DNA from: JAYODW01 sp038116745
Lineage (GTDB): Bacteria > Pseudomonadota > Gammaproteobacteria > Ga0077536
Assembly (NCBI GenBank): GCA_038116745.1
Contig: JAYODW010000003.1
Location: forward strand, 62,001 to 126,000
Direction: 5' to 3'
Length of the DNA: 64,000 nt
The notes under the pieces were generated by a model that was given only the letters and a program-made list of their open reading frames with translations, made no database searches and had not been told where the DNA came from. Of this stretch, positions 1 through 8,248 are shown piece by piece (positions within the stretch are counted from its first letter, which is position 1; every line of letters begins with the position of its first letter). A program made the position numbers and the translations under genes.

Positions 1-416
1 CGCACGGCTTTCAGGTCGCTGCCGCCGCTCGGCTCGCTCATGCAGATCGAGCCAACGGCGGAGCCGTCGATCATGCGCGGGATCCAGGTGCGCCGCACAT
101 CTTCGTTCGCGTACTTCAGCAGATAGTGCGGCACGATGTCGGAATGAAGGCCGAACGTGGGGGTCGCCGAGCCCGTGTACGAGGTCTCCTCAAGCACGAT
201 CGCGTTGGCGCGGAAGTCGAGCCCCGCGCCGCCATATTCCGTCGGCATGTCCGGGCACAACAGGCCTTGTTCACCGCACGCGTTCCAGAACTCGCGGTCA
301 ATCTGGCCGGCAGCCTCCCAGCGCTCGATGTTGGGGGTCAGTTCGGCAGCGAAGAAGCGCCTGACCGCATCGCGGAACTGCACGTGTTCGGGTTCAAAAA
401 TGGTGCGTTCGAGCAT
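1..416 (-). CDS. Acyl-CoA dehydrogenase, N-terminal part (runs off window)
   Basis: The reading frame opens at an ATG (414-416) and is still open at the left edge, giving 138 residues. The start MLERTIFEPEHVQFRDAV is nearly collinear with the acyl-CoA dehydrogenase at 3956 (MIPRTLFEPEHDIFRASV), so the two are paralogues. The visible part covers the N-terminal helical domain and reaches the flavin-proximal M-S-E-P-S-G-G-S-D stretch typical of the family. It would oxidise a CoA thioester at the alpha-beta carbons using FAD. It lies 10 bases downstream of another acyl-CoA dehydrogenase on the same strand, so the two are probably co-transcribed and under the MarR regulator. The substrate cannot be read from this fragment. 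Confidence 0.85.
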   Translation of the reverse strand, partial: MLERTIFEPEHVQFRDAVRRFFAAELTPNIERWEAAGQIDREFWNACGEQGLLCPDMPTEYGGAGLDFRANAIVLEETSYTGSATPTFGLHSDIVPHYLLKYANEDVRRTWIPRMIDGSAVGSICMSEPSGGSDLKAV

Positions 417-426
417 AGGACTCTCT

Positions 427-1593
427 CTAGTAGCTACGCGGCAGATCCAGCACTTTCTCTGCGATGAAGGATTTGATCAGCTGCTCGGTGACCGGGGCGA
501 TCCGCGTCACCGTGACCTCGCGCAGCAGGCGTTCGACGTGGTACTCGCGGGCGTAGCCGAAGCCGCCATGGGTGAGAACCGACTGCAGGCAGGCGTCGTG
601 ACCAGCCTTGGCCCCGAGAAATTTCGCCGCGTTGGCCTCCGCGCCGCAGGGGCGGCCGTTGTCGTACAGCCAGGCTGCTTTCATGGCCAGGTTGTAGGCG
701 GCCTCGAGGTGCATCCAGTTCTCGGCCAGGGGATGCTGGATCCCCTGGTTCATGCCGATCGGGCGGTCGAACACCACCCGGTCGTTGGCATAGCGGGCGG
801 CTCGGCGCAGCGCGTCCTGCCCCATGCCGATAGCTTCCACCGCCACCAGCACACGTTCCGGATTGAGACTGTGCAGGATGTAGCCGAAGCCTTTGCCTTC
901 CTCGCCGATGCGGTCCTCTTCCGGGATGAAGAAGTCGTCGATGAACACCGCGTTGGAATCGACCGCCTTGCGTCCCATTTTGGGGATGCGTTTGATTTCG
1001 ATGCGCTCGCTGTCGATGTCGGTGTAGAAGATGCTGATGCCGTCGGTGGGTTTCTTTGACTCCTCGAACGAGGTCGTCCGCGCCAGCAGCATGATTTTAT
1101 TGGCAACCTGACCGGTCGAGGTCCAGACCTTCTGTCCGTTGACGAGATAACCGCCATCGACTTTTCTTGCGAAGGTTTTGATGCGCGTCGTGTTGAGTCC
1201 GGCGTCGGGCTCGGTGAAGCCGAAGCAGCACTTGTCCTGACCGGCCACGAGACGCGGTATCCAGCGGCTTTTCTGCGCCTCGGTACCGAACACCACGACC
1301 GGGTGCGGACCGAACAGGTTGATGTGCACCGTGGAGGCAGCAGCCATGCCGCCGCCGTGGCTGCAGACCTCGTGCATCATGATGGAGGCCTCGGTGACGC
1401 CCAGACCGGAGCCCCCGTAGGCCTCGGGCATCGTGATCCCCAGCCAGCCGGCCTCGGCCATCGCGGCGTGGAAGGCATGGGGGAACTCGCCGTCGTCATC
1501 GCGGGCGAGCCAGTAATCCGCGTCGAAGCGACTCGCCACGGCGGCTACCGCGTCGCGGATCGCGCGCTGGTCATCGGTCAGGTCGAAATCCAC
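427..1593 (-). CDS. Acyl-CoA dehydrogenase
   Basis: A 388-residue acyl-CoA dehydrogenase of full family length. The domain order is an N-terminal helical domain, a middle beta domain with the FGFTEPDAGLN flavin motif, and a C-terminal four-helix domain. The expected catalytic glutamate is about residue 350 in YAREYHVERL, the position used by medium-chain enzymes. I chose the GTG at 1593 because a GGAG lies 8 bases upstream and the protein then begins VDFDLTDDQRAIRDAV, the normal family start. Going further upstream would cross the MarR operator. The gene is divergent from the MarR regulator. The likely role is alpha-beta desaturation of an acyl- or side-chain-CoA in catabolism; the substrate is unknown. 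Confidence 0.92.
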   Translation of the reverse strand: MDFDLTDDQRAIRDAVAAVASRFDADYWLARDDDGEFPHAFHAAMAEAGWLGITMPEAYGGSGLGVTEASIMMHEVCSHGGGMAAASTVHINLFGPHPVVVFGTEAQKSRWIPRLVAGQDKCCFGFTEPDAGLNTTRIKTFARKVDGGYLVNGQKVWTSTGQVANKIMLLARTTSFEESKKPTDGISIFYTDIDSERIEIKRIPKMGRKAVDSNAVFIDDFFIPEEDRIGEEGKGFGYILHSLNPERVLVAVEAIGMGQDALRRAARYANDRVVFDRPIGMNQGIQHPLAENWMHLEAAYNLAMKAAWLYDNGRPCGAEANAAKFLGAKAGHDACLQSVLTHGGFGYAREYHVERLLREVTVTRIAPVTEQLIKSFIAEKVLDLPRSY

Positions 1594-1647
1594 AGCTGTG
1601 TCTCCATAGGCTGCAGGGCGCAGCTTGACGATTAAGATAGCTGGCGT

Positions 1648-1667
1648 ATAGTACGCATGCGTATTAT
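1648..1667. promoter_or_regulatory. Palindromic operator between divergent acyl-CoA dehydrogenase and MarR genes
   Basis: A perfect 12-base palindrome, TACGCATGCGTA (1652-1663), is extended by matching ATA/TAT ends with one mismatched pair, giving a 20-base dyad. It sits between two divergent genes, one encoding a MarR regulator. This is the usual place and shape for a MarR autoregulatory site. It also argues that the regulator starts downstream at 1765 and not at the ATG inside the palindrome (1657). Binding is inferred. Confidence 0.7.
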
Positions 1668-1764
1668 CTGGATCAAGCGTGCTTTGAACGGTTCTGCCCG
1701 TCGCTGCGAGACAGACGCAGCGCTGGTTGGAAAAACGCGGAGCGAGAGCGGGAGAAGCGTGACC

Positions 1765-2268
1765 ATGGCTGCCGATGACGAACTTGTCCGGGCCGAACCC
1801 GGCGAAGACGCGAGCGATGAGGACTGGGCTATCCGCCTCGGGTTTTACATTCACGATACCTCCCGTCTGCGTCGCGTGATCTATGACGCGGCGCTGAAGC
1901 CCGCCGGTGTCACCCGCTCCCAGGCCTGGGTACTGGCCTATCTCTCACGCGCGGACGGTATGGCGCAGTCAGAGCTCGCTGCGCAGCTCGACCTCGGTAA
2001 GGTCGCGCTGGGCGGACTGGTCGATCGGCTGGAAAACGCCGGAGTGGTTGAGCGGCGCGCCCAGGCCGGCGACCGGCGCGTCAAGCGCGTCTTTCTGACC
2101 GCGGCCGGGCGGCGGGTGGTGAACAAGATGCGGCGTATCTCCGCAGACACCAACGCCGAGATCCTGGCGGGCATCGATCCTGCCGATGTGAAAGCAACCG
2201 TGCGGACGCTGCACGCGCTGAAAACCAACCTCCTGCGCATGGTCAACGGCCGCACCGACGAAAGCTGA
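1765..2268 (+). CDS. MarR-family transcriptional regulator
   Basis: A 167-residue winged-helix regulator. It shows the MarR layout: an N-terminal dimerisation helix (DTSRLRRVIYDAAL), the recognition region around TRSQAWVLAYLSRADGMAQSELAAQL, and the wing with the conserved D-R-R (AGDRRVKRVFLT). I chose the ATG at 1765 because GGGAGAAG lies about 9 bases upstream and the operator overlaps the next upstream ATG. It ends 4 bases before the FadB-like gene, so it leads a plus-strand operon. MarR proteins of this kind usually release DNA on binding a CoA thioester or aromatic acid. Here it probably controls both diverging catabolic units. Confidence 0.9.
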   Translation: MAADDELVRAEPGEDASDEDWAIRLGFYIHDTSRLRRVIYDAALKPAGVTRSQAWVLAYLSRADGMAQSELAAQLDLGKVALGGLVDRLENAGVVERRAQAGDRRVKRVFLTAAGRRVVNKMRRISADTNAEILAGIDPADVKATVRTLHALKTNLLRMVNGRTDES

Positions 2269-2272
2269 GACG

Positions 2273-3877
2273 ATGGAATTCAACAACCTGCGCCTGGAGG
2301 ACGCTGCCGACGGTGTCGTGCTGGTCACGCTGGATATGCCCGGTCGACCGTTCAATGTTTTCTCAGAGGACATGATTGACGAGCTCGAGGCGCTCATTGA
2401 TACGCTGGCCGCGCGGGCGGACAGCTGGCGGGGTGTGGTTATTACCTCGGGCAAGAACGCGTTCATGGCCGGTGCCGATCTGGCCATGGTGGAGGGTTTT
2501 ACCACCCTTCGTCACCGCGCCGCGCCGGACGCAATCCGCGCGACTTTTTCACGCCTGAGCTACCTCCTGCGTCGGCTTGAACGTCTGCCGCAGACGCTGG
2601 TTGCCGCGGTCGAGGGACTGGCACTTGGCGGCGGGCTGGAGCTGGCCATGGCCTGTCATCATCGCGTGGCGGCCATCGGTGACAAGCCGTCTCTGGGATT
2701 GCCGGAAGTGCTGTTGGGCCTGCTGCCAGGTGCGGGCGGCACGCAACGTCTGCCGCGGCTCACCGCCCCCGCGTTCGCGGCGCGCATGCTGCTGAGTGGC
2801 GCGCCGGTCACACCGCAGGCGGCGCTCGACGCCGGTCTGGTCGATCGGCTGGTGCCGGCCGAGGCGCTGTTCGCGAGCGCGGTGGAAATGGCGCAGCGCG
2901 CAGCGCCCGGTGCGCGCTGGGATCAGCCCGGTTGGACTCCGCCCGCGGATCCGACCGGTCTGCTGGATGGTGCCGACGCCGAAGCGGCGCTGCTGCAGTC
3001 CGGCTGGACGGACCCGGCCGTCGCGCACTGCTATCCGGCGCTCCGCGCCATCCTCAACTGCATCCGCGAGGGGCGCGGCCGCGATTTCGACGCCGCGATG
3101 GAGCTCGAGTTCGACCAGTTCCTCGGGCTGATGCTCGACCCCGTGGCCGGGAACATGGTGAATACCGGCTTTCTCGCGAAAACCGCCGCCGTACGCCGGG
3201 CGCGCGAGCGTCTCGGCGAGGCGACACACCAGCCTGCGCGGATTGCGCTCACCTGTGCCGGTCCGGTTCCGGCGCGACTGGCTTCCCGCCTGGACGTGGT
3301 GAACAGCGCGGACGCGGATCTGCATCTCGGTCTGCGCGAGGTGACCAGTGAGGCGGACAGCGGCTGCGCGGTCGAAGCGCGCTATGCGGGTGATTTCGCC
3401 CGAGCGCAGGCGGTGGAACTGGCAGCGGCCCCGGGTGAGCCCGCGGCGCAGGCTGTCGCGGCGCTGAGTCGTGTGGGGCTCATACCGATTGCGGTCAGTC
3501 GTACCGACAGCGGTCCGGCCGCACGCCTGCTACAGGCCGCCCGACGCTGGCTGACGGAACACGCAGCGTCAGACGAGCAGCGCGCGCAGATCGCGACCGC
3601 GATTGACGGCGCCGCGTTCTTTGCGGCAGCCGGTCTCAAGACGCACCACACGGCGAGTTTTGAGGCCAGCGATCGTGAGCGGGGTCTGGCTCTGCTGGCC
3701 GCCGTCGCCGCTGAGGCGGCCGCTTGCGTACGCGAAGGACTGGTCGTCGCAGCACAGGATCTCGACGTGCTCGCGGTCTTCGTGCTCGGCTTTCCGGCCT
3801 GGACCGGCGGTCCGCTGCGCCTGCTCGAGGACGCGCGGCGTGGCGACGTGCCCGGCCTGACGCTGCCTGCGCACTGA
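2273..3877 (+). CDS. FadB/FadJ-like enoyl-CoA hydratase with degenerate 3-hydroxyacyl-CoA dehydrogenase part
   Basis: 534 residues. Residues 1-190 are an intact crotonase domain with the oxyanion region GLALGGGLELAMA and the two expected catalytic glutamates near residues 123 and 145. A linker like that of FadB/FadJ follows. The region where the NAD-binding Rossmann domain should lie (about 325-430) lacks a GxGxxG motif and the catalytic His. The end (VLAVFVLGFPAWTGGPLR) still matches the C-terminal 3HCDH domain. Bifunctional relatives are about 710 residues, so roughly 170 residues have been lost. It probably hydrates an enoyl-CoA but cannot oxidise the product. It starts 4 bases after the MarR stop, which suggests translational coupling. 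Confidence 0.8.
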   Translation: MEFNNLRLEDAADGVVLVTLDMPGRPFNVFSEDMIDELEALIDTLAARADSWRGVVITSGKNAFMAGADLAMVEGFTTLRHRAAPDAIRATFSRLSYLLRRLERLPQTLVAAVEGLALGGGLELAMACHHRVAAIGDKPSLGLPEVLLGLLPGAGGTQRLPRLTAPAFAARMLLSGAPVTPQAALDAGLVDRLVPAEALFASAVEMAQRAAPGARWDQPGWTPPADPTGLLDGADAEAALLQSGWTDPAVAHCYPALRAILNCIREGRGRDFDAAMELEFDQFLGLMLDPVAGNMVNTGFLAKTAAVRRARERLGEATHQPARIALTCAGPVPARLASRLDVVNSADADLHLGLREVTSEADSGCAVEARYAGDFARAQAVELAAAPGEPAAQAVAALSRVGLIPIAVSRTDSGPAARLLQAARRWLTEHAASDEQRAQIATAIDGAAFFAAAGLKTHHTASFEASDRERGLALLAAVAAEAAACVREGLVVAAQDLDVLAVFVLGFPAWTGGPLRLLEDARRGDVPGLTLPAH

Positions 3878-3955
3878 CTGTGGCGCCGCCGTCAGCGGAG
3901 GCTGGCGGCCACGCCCTGCACGGTTTTAAAAAACGTTTTGATGGATTGAGGAATC

Positions 3956-5122
3956 ATGATCCCACGCACGCTGTTTGAACCTGAACACGACATCTTCCGC
4001 GCCTCGGTAAGGCGCTTCATTGAGCGTGAGATCACGCCGTACCACGACCAATGGGAAAAAGACGGCGCGGTGCCCCGGGAGCTCTGGCTCAAGGCCGGCG
4101 AAGCGGGGCTCCTGTGCTGCTCGGTGCCGGAGGAATACGGCGGTGCGGGCGCGGATTATCTGTATGACGTGGTCGTGTTCGAAGAAATGGCGCGCGCCGG
4201 GGCAACCGGTCCTGGCTTCATGATCCATACCGATCTGGTGTCGACCTATATCCGCTCTTTCGGCACGGAAGAGCAGAAGCAGGCCTGGCTGCCGAAGATG
4301 GTGCGCGGCGAGGCGATCGGCTCGCTCGGTATGACCGAACCCCACGCGGGTTCCGATCTGAAAAACATCCACACCCGCGCGGTGCTCGATGGCGACGAGT
4401 TCGTGATTAACGGCCAGAAAGTCTTCATCTCGAACGGGCAGCTGTGCGACATCCTGGTGCTGGCGACCAAAACTGATTCCGCCGCTGGCGCCAAGGGGGT
4501 GACCCTGTTCCTCGTCGAAGGCGATCGCCCTGGATTCACCCGTGGGAGAAACCTCGACAAGCTCGGCATGAAGGCGCAGGACACCTCAGAGCTTTTCTTC
4601 GAGGATGTGCGGGTGCCGGTGTCGAACATGCTCGGCGGTGAAGGGCAGGGATTCGGCATGATGATGACCAAGCTCGCGCAGGAACGTCTGGCTCAGGCGA
4701 TCCGCAGTGCTGCTGTGGTCGAGGCCGTGATCGACTGGACCGTCGCCTATACCGCAGAGCGCAAGGCTTTCGGTCAGACCATCGGCGATTTTCAGAACAC
4801 CCAGTTCAAGCTGGCCGAGCTCAAGACTGAAGCGACCGCCGGGCGCATCATGACTGACCGCTGCATCGAAGCCTTCATGGCCGGTGAGCTGGATGCCATC
4901 GATGCCGCGATGGCGAAGATGTTCCTGTCCAACCTGCATTGCAAAACGGTGGACGAGTGCCTGCAGCTGTTCGGCGGCTGGGGCTATATGTGGGAGTACC
5001 CGATCGCGCGTGCCTACGCCGACGCACGGGTGGTGAAGATCGCCGGCGGCTCGATCGAGATCATGAAATACCTGATCGGACGGGACATGTTCCGGCACTA
5101 TCGGGAAGGGCAGGGCGGCTAG
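3956..5122 (+). CDS. Acyl-CoA dehydrogenase
   Basis: A 388-residue acyl-CoA dehydrogenase with all three domains: the flavin motif LGMTEPHAGSDLKN, the C-terminal FGGWGYMWEYPIARAYAD, and the presumed catalytic glutamate about residue 347. The ATG at 3956 follows GAGGA with 5 bases of spacing and aligns with the start of the paralogue at 1-416. It is the third acyl-CoA dehydrogenase within 5 kb and lies downstream of the hydratase, so desaturation and hydration of a CoA-bound substrate are encoded together. The C-terminal motif resembles the long-chain or citronellyl-type branch, but the substrate is not determinable. Confidence 0.93.
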   Translation: MIPRTLFEPEHDIFRASVRRFIEREITPYHDQWEKDGAVPRELWLKAGEAGLLCCSVPEEYGGAGADYLYDVVVFEEMARAGATGPGFMIHTDLVSTYIRSFGTEEQKQAWLPKMVRGEAIGSLGMTEPHAGSDLKNIHTRAVLDGDEFVINGQKVFISNGQLCDILVLATKTDSAAGAKGVTLFLVEGDRPGFTRGRNLDKLGMKAQDTSELFFEDVRVPVSNMLGGEGQGFGMMMTKLAQERLAQAIRSAAVVEAVIDWTVAYTAERKAFGQTIGDFQNTQFKLAELKTEATAGRIMTDRCIEAFMAGELDAIDAAMAKMFLSNLHCKTVDECLQLFGGWGYMWEYPIARAYADARVVKIAGGSIEIMKYLIGRDMFRHYREGQGG

Positions 5123-5178
5123 CCGCGCGCGTGGCCAGATCCAGGTGCGCTGGAGTTTGGTGCCCGTTTATTGATTAA

Positions 5179-5194
5179 AACTTCAATAGAAGTT
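5179..5194. promoter_or_regulatory. Inverted repeat in the leader of the AlkB-family gene
   Basis: AACTTC and GAAGTT arms, each 6 bases, flank a 4-base spacer in an AT-rich patch about 105 bases upstream of the membrane hydroxylase start. The 177-base gap before that gene could hold its own promoter, and this dyad would suit a dimeric regulator. No direct evidence of binding. Confidence 0.35.
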
Positions 5195-5299
5195 AGCGTC
5201 GGTGTCGATAGCGCCGCCTCGAGGAGCGTATCGCGGTGGCAAATGCGTGGCACAGATTGTCTCAGCAGAGCTGTGGTGAAGAGAAAGAAGGAGTGCACA

Positions 5300-6409
5300 A
5301 TGTTTTTTGACTATGCGCGTTACTACCTAACCTTCGGCTTGCAGCTGATGACCGCCGCCGGTCTGCTGCTCGGCGGCGCGTGGGCGTGGCTGGGTCTGAG
5401 CACGCTGTTCGTGTTCGCTGTTGCCGACGAACTTCTGCCGCTGGATCTGGCGCCGCGCCGCATGAATAACCAGGCGCTGGCCAGCGTGCCGCTGTGGCTG
5501 TGCACCCTGAGCGGCCCGCTGCTGGTGCTGCTGCTGGCGTGGACCGCAGCGCAGGGGAACTTCGCAGGGCTCGACTGGGCCGGTGCGGTGATCAGCACCG
5601 CCTGGCTGTCGGTCATCGGCTACGTCCCTTCGAGCCACGAGCTCTACCATCAGCGCAGCTGGCTCGCGCAGTTTGTCGGCAACTATGGGCAGGTGGTGTA
5701 CCTCGACTGCACGCGCAGCGTCGGGCACACGGTGGGCCACCATATCGACGTCGGTACCAAGGAGGATTCGGATACCGCACCGCGCGGCAAGGATCTGTAC
5801 TCGTTCACCCTGAAGGCGCTGGTCGACAGCACTATCCTGTCTTCGAAGATCGAAAGCGACGCGCTCGAGAAGCGTGGCTACAGCCGCTGGTCGTGGCGCC
5901 ATCGGGCGTGGAAGGCCGTGCTTGCGCAGCTCGTGTTTCACGCGGTCGCCTATGCCATCGCCGGCTGGACGGGCGTCGCTGCCGCGCTGGCGTCGATGCT
6001 GGTCGCCCGTCTCTGGGTCGAGTCGTTCAACTACTTTCAGCATTACGGCATCGTGCGCGCACCGGGTAAGCCAGTGGCGCGCCGCCATCTGTGGAATCAT
6101 CTGGGCTACCTGACCCGCCCGGTGGCGATGGAGATTACCAACCACGCCGATCACCACCTGGATTCCTACATCCCCTACTACAAGCTGCAGCCCGATCCGA
6201 CCGCGATCCGCATGCCGAACGTCTTCCTGTGTTTTCTGGCCGCGCTGGTGCCGCCGCTGTGGCACCGCTACATCATCATGCCTGCGCTGAAAGAGTGGGA
6301 TCTCAAGTTCGCCAGTGCCGAGGAGCGCGAGATCGCGCGTGCGCAGAATCTCGCTGCAGGGTGGCCGGACTGGTTCAGCGAGGCGCCGCAGCAGGCGGTC
6401 GCCGCATAG
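5300..6409 (+). CDS. AlkB/XylM/CymA-type membrane di-iron hydroxylase
   Basis: A 369-residue integral membrane non-haem di-iron monooxygenase. Several hydrophobic segments occupy residues 5-110 and 205-240. The histidine boxes of the alkane/xylene/p-cymene hydroxylase group are present: HELYH at 113-117, HTVGHH at 143-148, NYFQHYG with His248, and NHADHH at 282-286. The ATG at 5300 has AAGGAG 6 bases upstream; the open frame extends further but without a better start. It would hydroxylate a terminal or benzylic methyl group with electrons from a reductase that is not in the window. The adjacent cumate-like ring-cleavage operon makes an aryl-methyl or terpene substrate attractive, but alkanes cannot be excluded. 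Confidence 0.85.
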   Translation: MFFDYARYYLTFGLQLMTAAGLLLGGAWAWLGLSTLFVFAVADELLPLDLAPRRMNNQALASVPLWLCTLSGPLLVLLLAWTAAQGNFAGLDWAGAVISTAWLSVIGYVPSSHELYHQRSWLAQFVGNYGQVVYLDCTRSVGHTVGHHIDVGTKEDSDTAPRGKDLYSFTLKALVDSTILSSKIESDALEKRGYSRWSWRHRAWKAVLAQLVFHAVAYAIAGWTGVAAALASMLVARLWVESFNYFQHYGIVRAPGKPVARRHLWNHLGYLTRPVAMEITNHADHHLDSYIPYYKLQPDPTAIRMPNVFLCFLAALVPPLWHRYIIMPALKEWDLKFASAEEREIARAQNLAAGWPDWFSEAPQQAVAA

Positions 6410-6418
6410 TTCAACCGC

Positions 6419-6448
6419 GCCGCGTCCGCTTCTGGACGCGGCATTTTC
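6419..6448 (+). terminator. Rho-independent terminator after the AlkB-family gene
   Basis: A perfect 9-base stem (GCCGCGTCC/GGACGCGGC) with a 6-base loop is followed by ATTTTC. It sits 10 bases after the hydroxylase stop and 14 bases before the convergent amidohydrolase stop. The T-run is on the plus strand, so it ends the hydroxylase transcript. Confidence 0.75.
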
Positions 6449-6461
6449 CTCCCGCCTCCGG

Positions 6462-7442
6462 TCAGTTCGAGGCGCTCAGGCCCAGGAAGCGTGCTGCCGC
6501 GCCGTCCCAGTCGTGCGCCCCGGCGCCGTTGAGGAAGGCGGCCAGCTCGGTCTGCTGGATCACATACGGGTAATCCGTCCCGGGAAATACCTGACCCGGG
6601 GCGAAGGTGCCGGCCAGATGGTCCAGGTACCCCGGGTCGTAAACCAGACTGTCGTAGAAGAAGCCGGCTGCGACCACACTCGGTGATGCCCGCAGCGCTT
6701 CCTGAAAGCCGTCACTCAGTTCCCAGCTCCGGGTCAGGCGGTGCGCGAGCGGCACGATAGCGCCGCCGCCATGGCTGAAGCCGAAGCGCAGCGCGGGGAA
6801 ACGCTCGCTGACGCCGGCCCGGATCAGGGTCGCCGCGGCGAGTCCGGTATCCAGTGGGAAATTGGCGAACGGCACCAGATCCGGCCAGGTGCTGACCCGC
6901 TCGACGCCGATCGGATGCAGCGCGTGGACGAAAATCGCCAGTCCAAGCCGCTCGGCCTCGGCGTAGAACGGATTGAACCGCGCGTCGCCCGGCATCACGC
7001 CATCGATGTTTGATCCGATCTCGACACCGGCGAAGCCATCCGCTTTCAGGCGCGACAGTTCCCGGGCGGCGAGTTCGACGTCCTGCAGTGGTACGCTGCC
7101 CAGGCCGTAAAAGCGTCCCGGCGCGGCGCTGCACAGTTCGGCAATGGCGTGATTCACCCAGCGGTTGAGTTCGAGGGCCGACGCTGGCTGCATCCAGTAG
7201 GACAGCAGTTCCGGCATCGGCGAGAGCGCCTGGGCTGTCAGTCCCTCGCGCTCCATGTCGTCGATGCGGCGCCCCATCTCCCAGGAACGCGGGTCCAGCT
7301 CGCGGAAAGGTTTACCGTCGAATTCGATCGTGGCGCGACCGGCCGCGTGATGCCGCATGCACGGCCAGCGCCCGCCGCAGCCGGGCGCAGGGTCGGCAGG
7401 AAAGGAAGCCGGCACGAGATGGGTATGGACGTCGATCAGCAT
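6462..7442 (-). CDS. ACMSD-like amidohydrolase-family decarboxylase
   Basis: 326 residues of the amidohydrolase-2 family (aminocarboxymuconate-semialdehyde, gamma-resorcylate and related decarboxylases). The N-terminal metal motif is DVHTH (His6, His8). Further ligand-type motifs are FVHALHP, FSHGGGAIVPLAHR and FPGTDYPY, whose Asp is the usual catalytic acid. The family uses Zn or Mn to remove CO2 from an aromatic acid or ring-cleavage product. It is the last gene of the dioxygenase operon, after the SDR gene. In the p-cumate pathway a carboxylated ring-fission product must be decarboxylated at this stage, and this enzyme fits although it is not homologous to the classical CmtD type. Assignment to that step is inferred. 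Confidence 0.85.
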   Translation of the reverse strand: MLIDVHTHLVPASFPADPAPGCGGRWPCMRHHAAGRATIEFDGKPFRELDPRSWEMGRRIDDMEREGLTAQALSPMPELLSYWMQPASALELNRWVNHAIAELCSAAPGRFYGLGSVPLQDVELAARELSRLKADGFAGVEIGSNIDGVMPGDARFNPFYAEAERLGLAIFVHALHPIGVERVSTWPDLVPFANFPLDTGLAAATLIRAGVSERFPALRFGFSHGGGAIVPLAHRLTRSWELSDGFQEALRASPSVVAAGFFYDSLVYDPGYLDHLAGTFAPGQVFPGTDYPYVIQQTELAAFLNGAGAHDWDGAAARFLGLSASN

Positions 7443-7503
7443 GGGTGTTCAGGCTTTGCGCACGCAGCAGGGCGATCGCGGTGGTCTGCTGTGGAGGAAA
7501 AGC

Positions 7504-8247
7504 TCACAGCATGGTGCTGCCGCCGTTGACGCTGATGACCTGGCCGGTGACGAAGCTCGCTTCATCGCTCGCCAGGTAGGCCACCATCGATGCGACTTCG
7601 GCCATGGTCGCGGGTCGGCCCATGGGGATGACGTTGTTGAACTGCATCACCCAGGGGTCCTGCCGCGCCATCAGTTCAGCCACCATGGGGGTGGCGACCA
7701 TGCAGGGTGCCACCGTGTTGATGGTGATGTTGCGCTCGGCGAACTCGCGCGCGAGGCCGGTAGTCAGGCCGTGCATACCTCCCTTGGCTGCGTTGTAGGC
7801 GGCGTGTTCGGGCAGACCGTTGCGCACTGAATCCGCACCGAGATTGATGATGCGGCCGCCACCTTGTTCCAGCATCACCGGCAGTACGCGATGGCAGCAC
7901 CAGAGCACGGTCCACAGGTTGCGGTCGATGGTCTGTTTCAGCGATTCGGCGGTGTGCTCGAGAAACGGCCGGATGACGCCGCCGCCGGCGTTGTTGACCA
8001 GGATGTCGATCTGCCCCAACCCGCTGCGGGCAGTTTTGACAAGACCGGCCACGGTGTCCTCCTCACAGAGGTCGCCCACAAAGCTGAGCGCGTCCGGTGC
8101 CAGCGCCGCCGCAACGGCAGGTGTGCTCTCCGCGAGATCGGCGAGGCACACGCGCGCGCCCTCGGCGACCAGGCGTTCGGCGATGGCCAGTCCGATCCCT
8201 GCTGCGCCCCCGGTGACGATGGCGGTTTTTCCCTCGAGTCGAGGCAT
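7504..8247 (-). CDS. Short-chain dehydrogenase (cis-dihydrodiol dehydrogenase candidate)
   Basis: 247 residues, classical SDR. The nucleotide motif TGGAAGIG is at 12-19, NNAG is present, and the active site has the YNAAK (YxxxK) pair. The end SVNGGSTML is the usual C-terminus. I chose the ATG at 8247 because GGAG lies 9 bases upstream and the gene then starts right after the extradiol dioxygenase stop. Between a ring-hydroxylating dioxygenase and an extradiol dioxygenase the expected job is NAD-dependent oxidation of a cis-dihydrodiol carboxylate to a catechol (the CmtB step). The sequence alone does not prove substrate. Confidence 0.9.
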   Translation of the reverse strand: MPRLEGKTAIVTGGAAGIGLAIAERLVAEGARVCLADLAESTPAVAAALAPDALSFVGDLCEEDTVAGLVKTARSGLGQIDILVNNAGGGVIRPFLEHTAESLKQTIDRNLWTVLWCCHRVLPVMLEQGGGRIINLGADSVRNGLPEHAAYNAAKGGMHGLTTGLAREFAERNITINTVAPCMVATPMVAELMARQDPWVMQFNNVIPMGRPATMAEVASMVAYLASDEASFVTGQVISVNGGSTML

Positions 8248-8248
8248 A

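Noticed and set aside
1657..1764. Upstream ATG start for the MarR gene
   Set aside because: It lies inside the palindromic operator and adds residues without family similarity; ATG 1765 has a ribosome site.
3880..3912. Hairpin GTGGC-GC-CGCC / GGCGGCCAC between the FadB-like and acyl-CoA dehydrogenase genes
   Set aside because: A 2-base bulge and a T-run 13 bases away make it a poor terminator; the genes are probably one operon.
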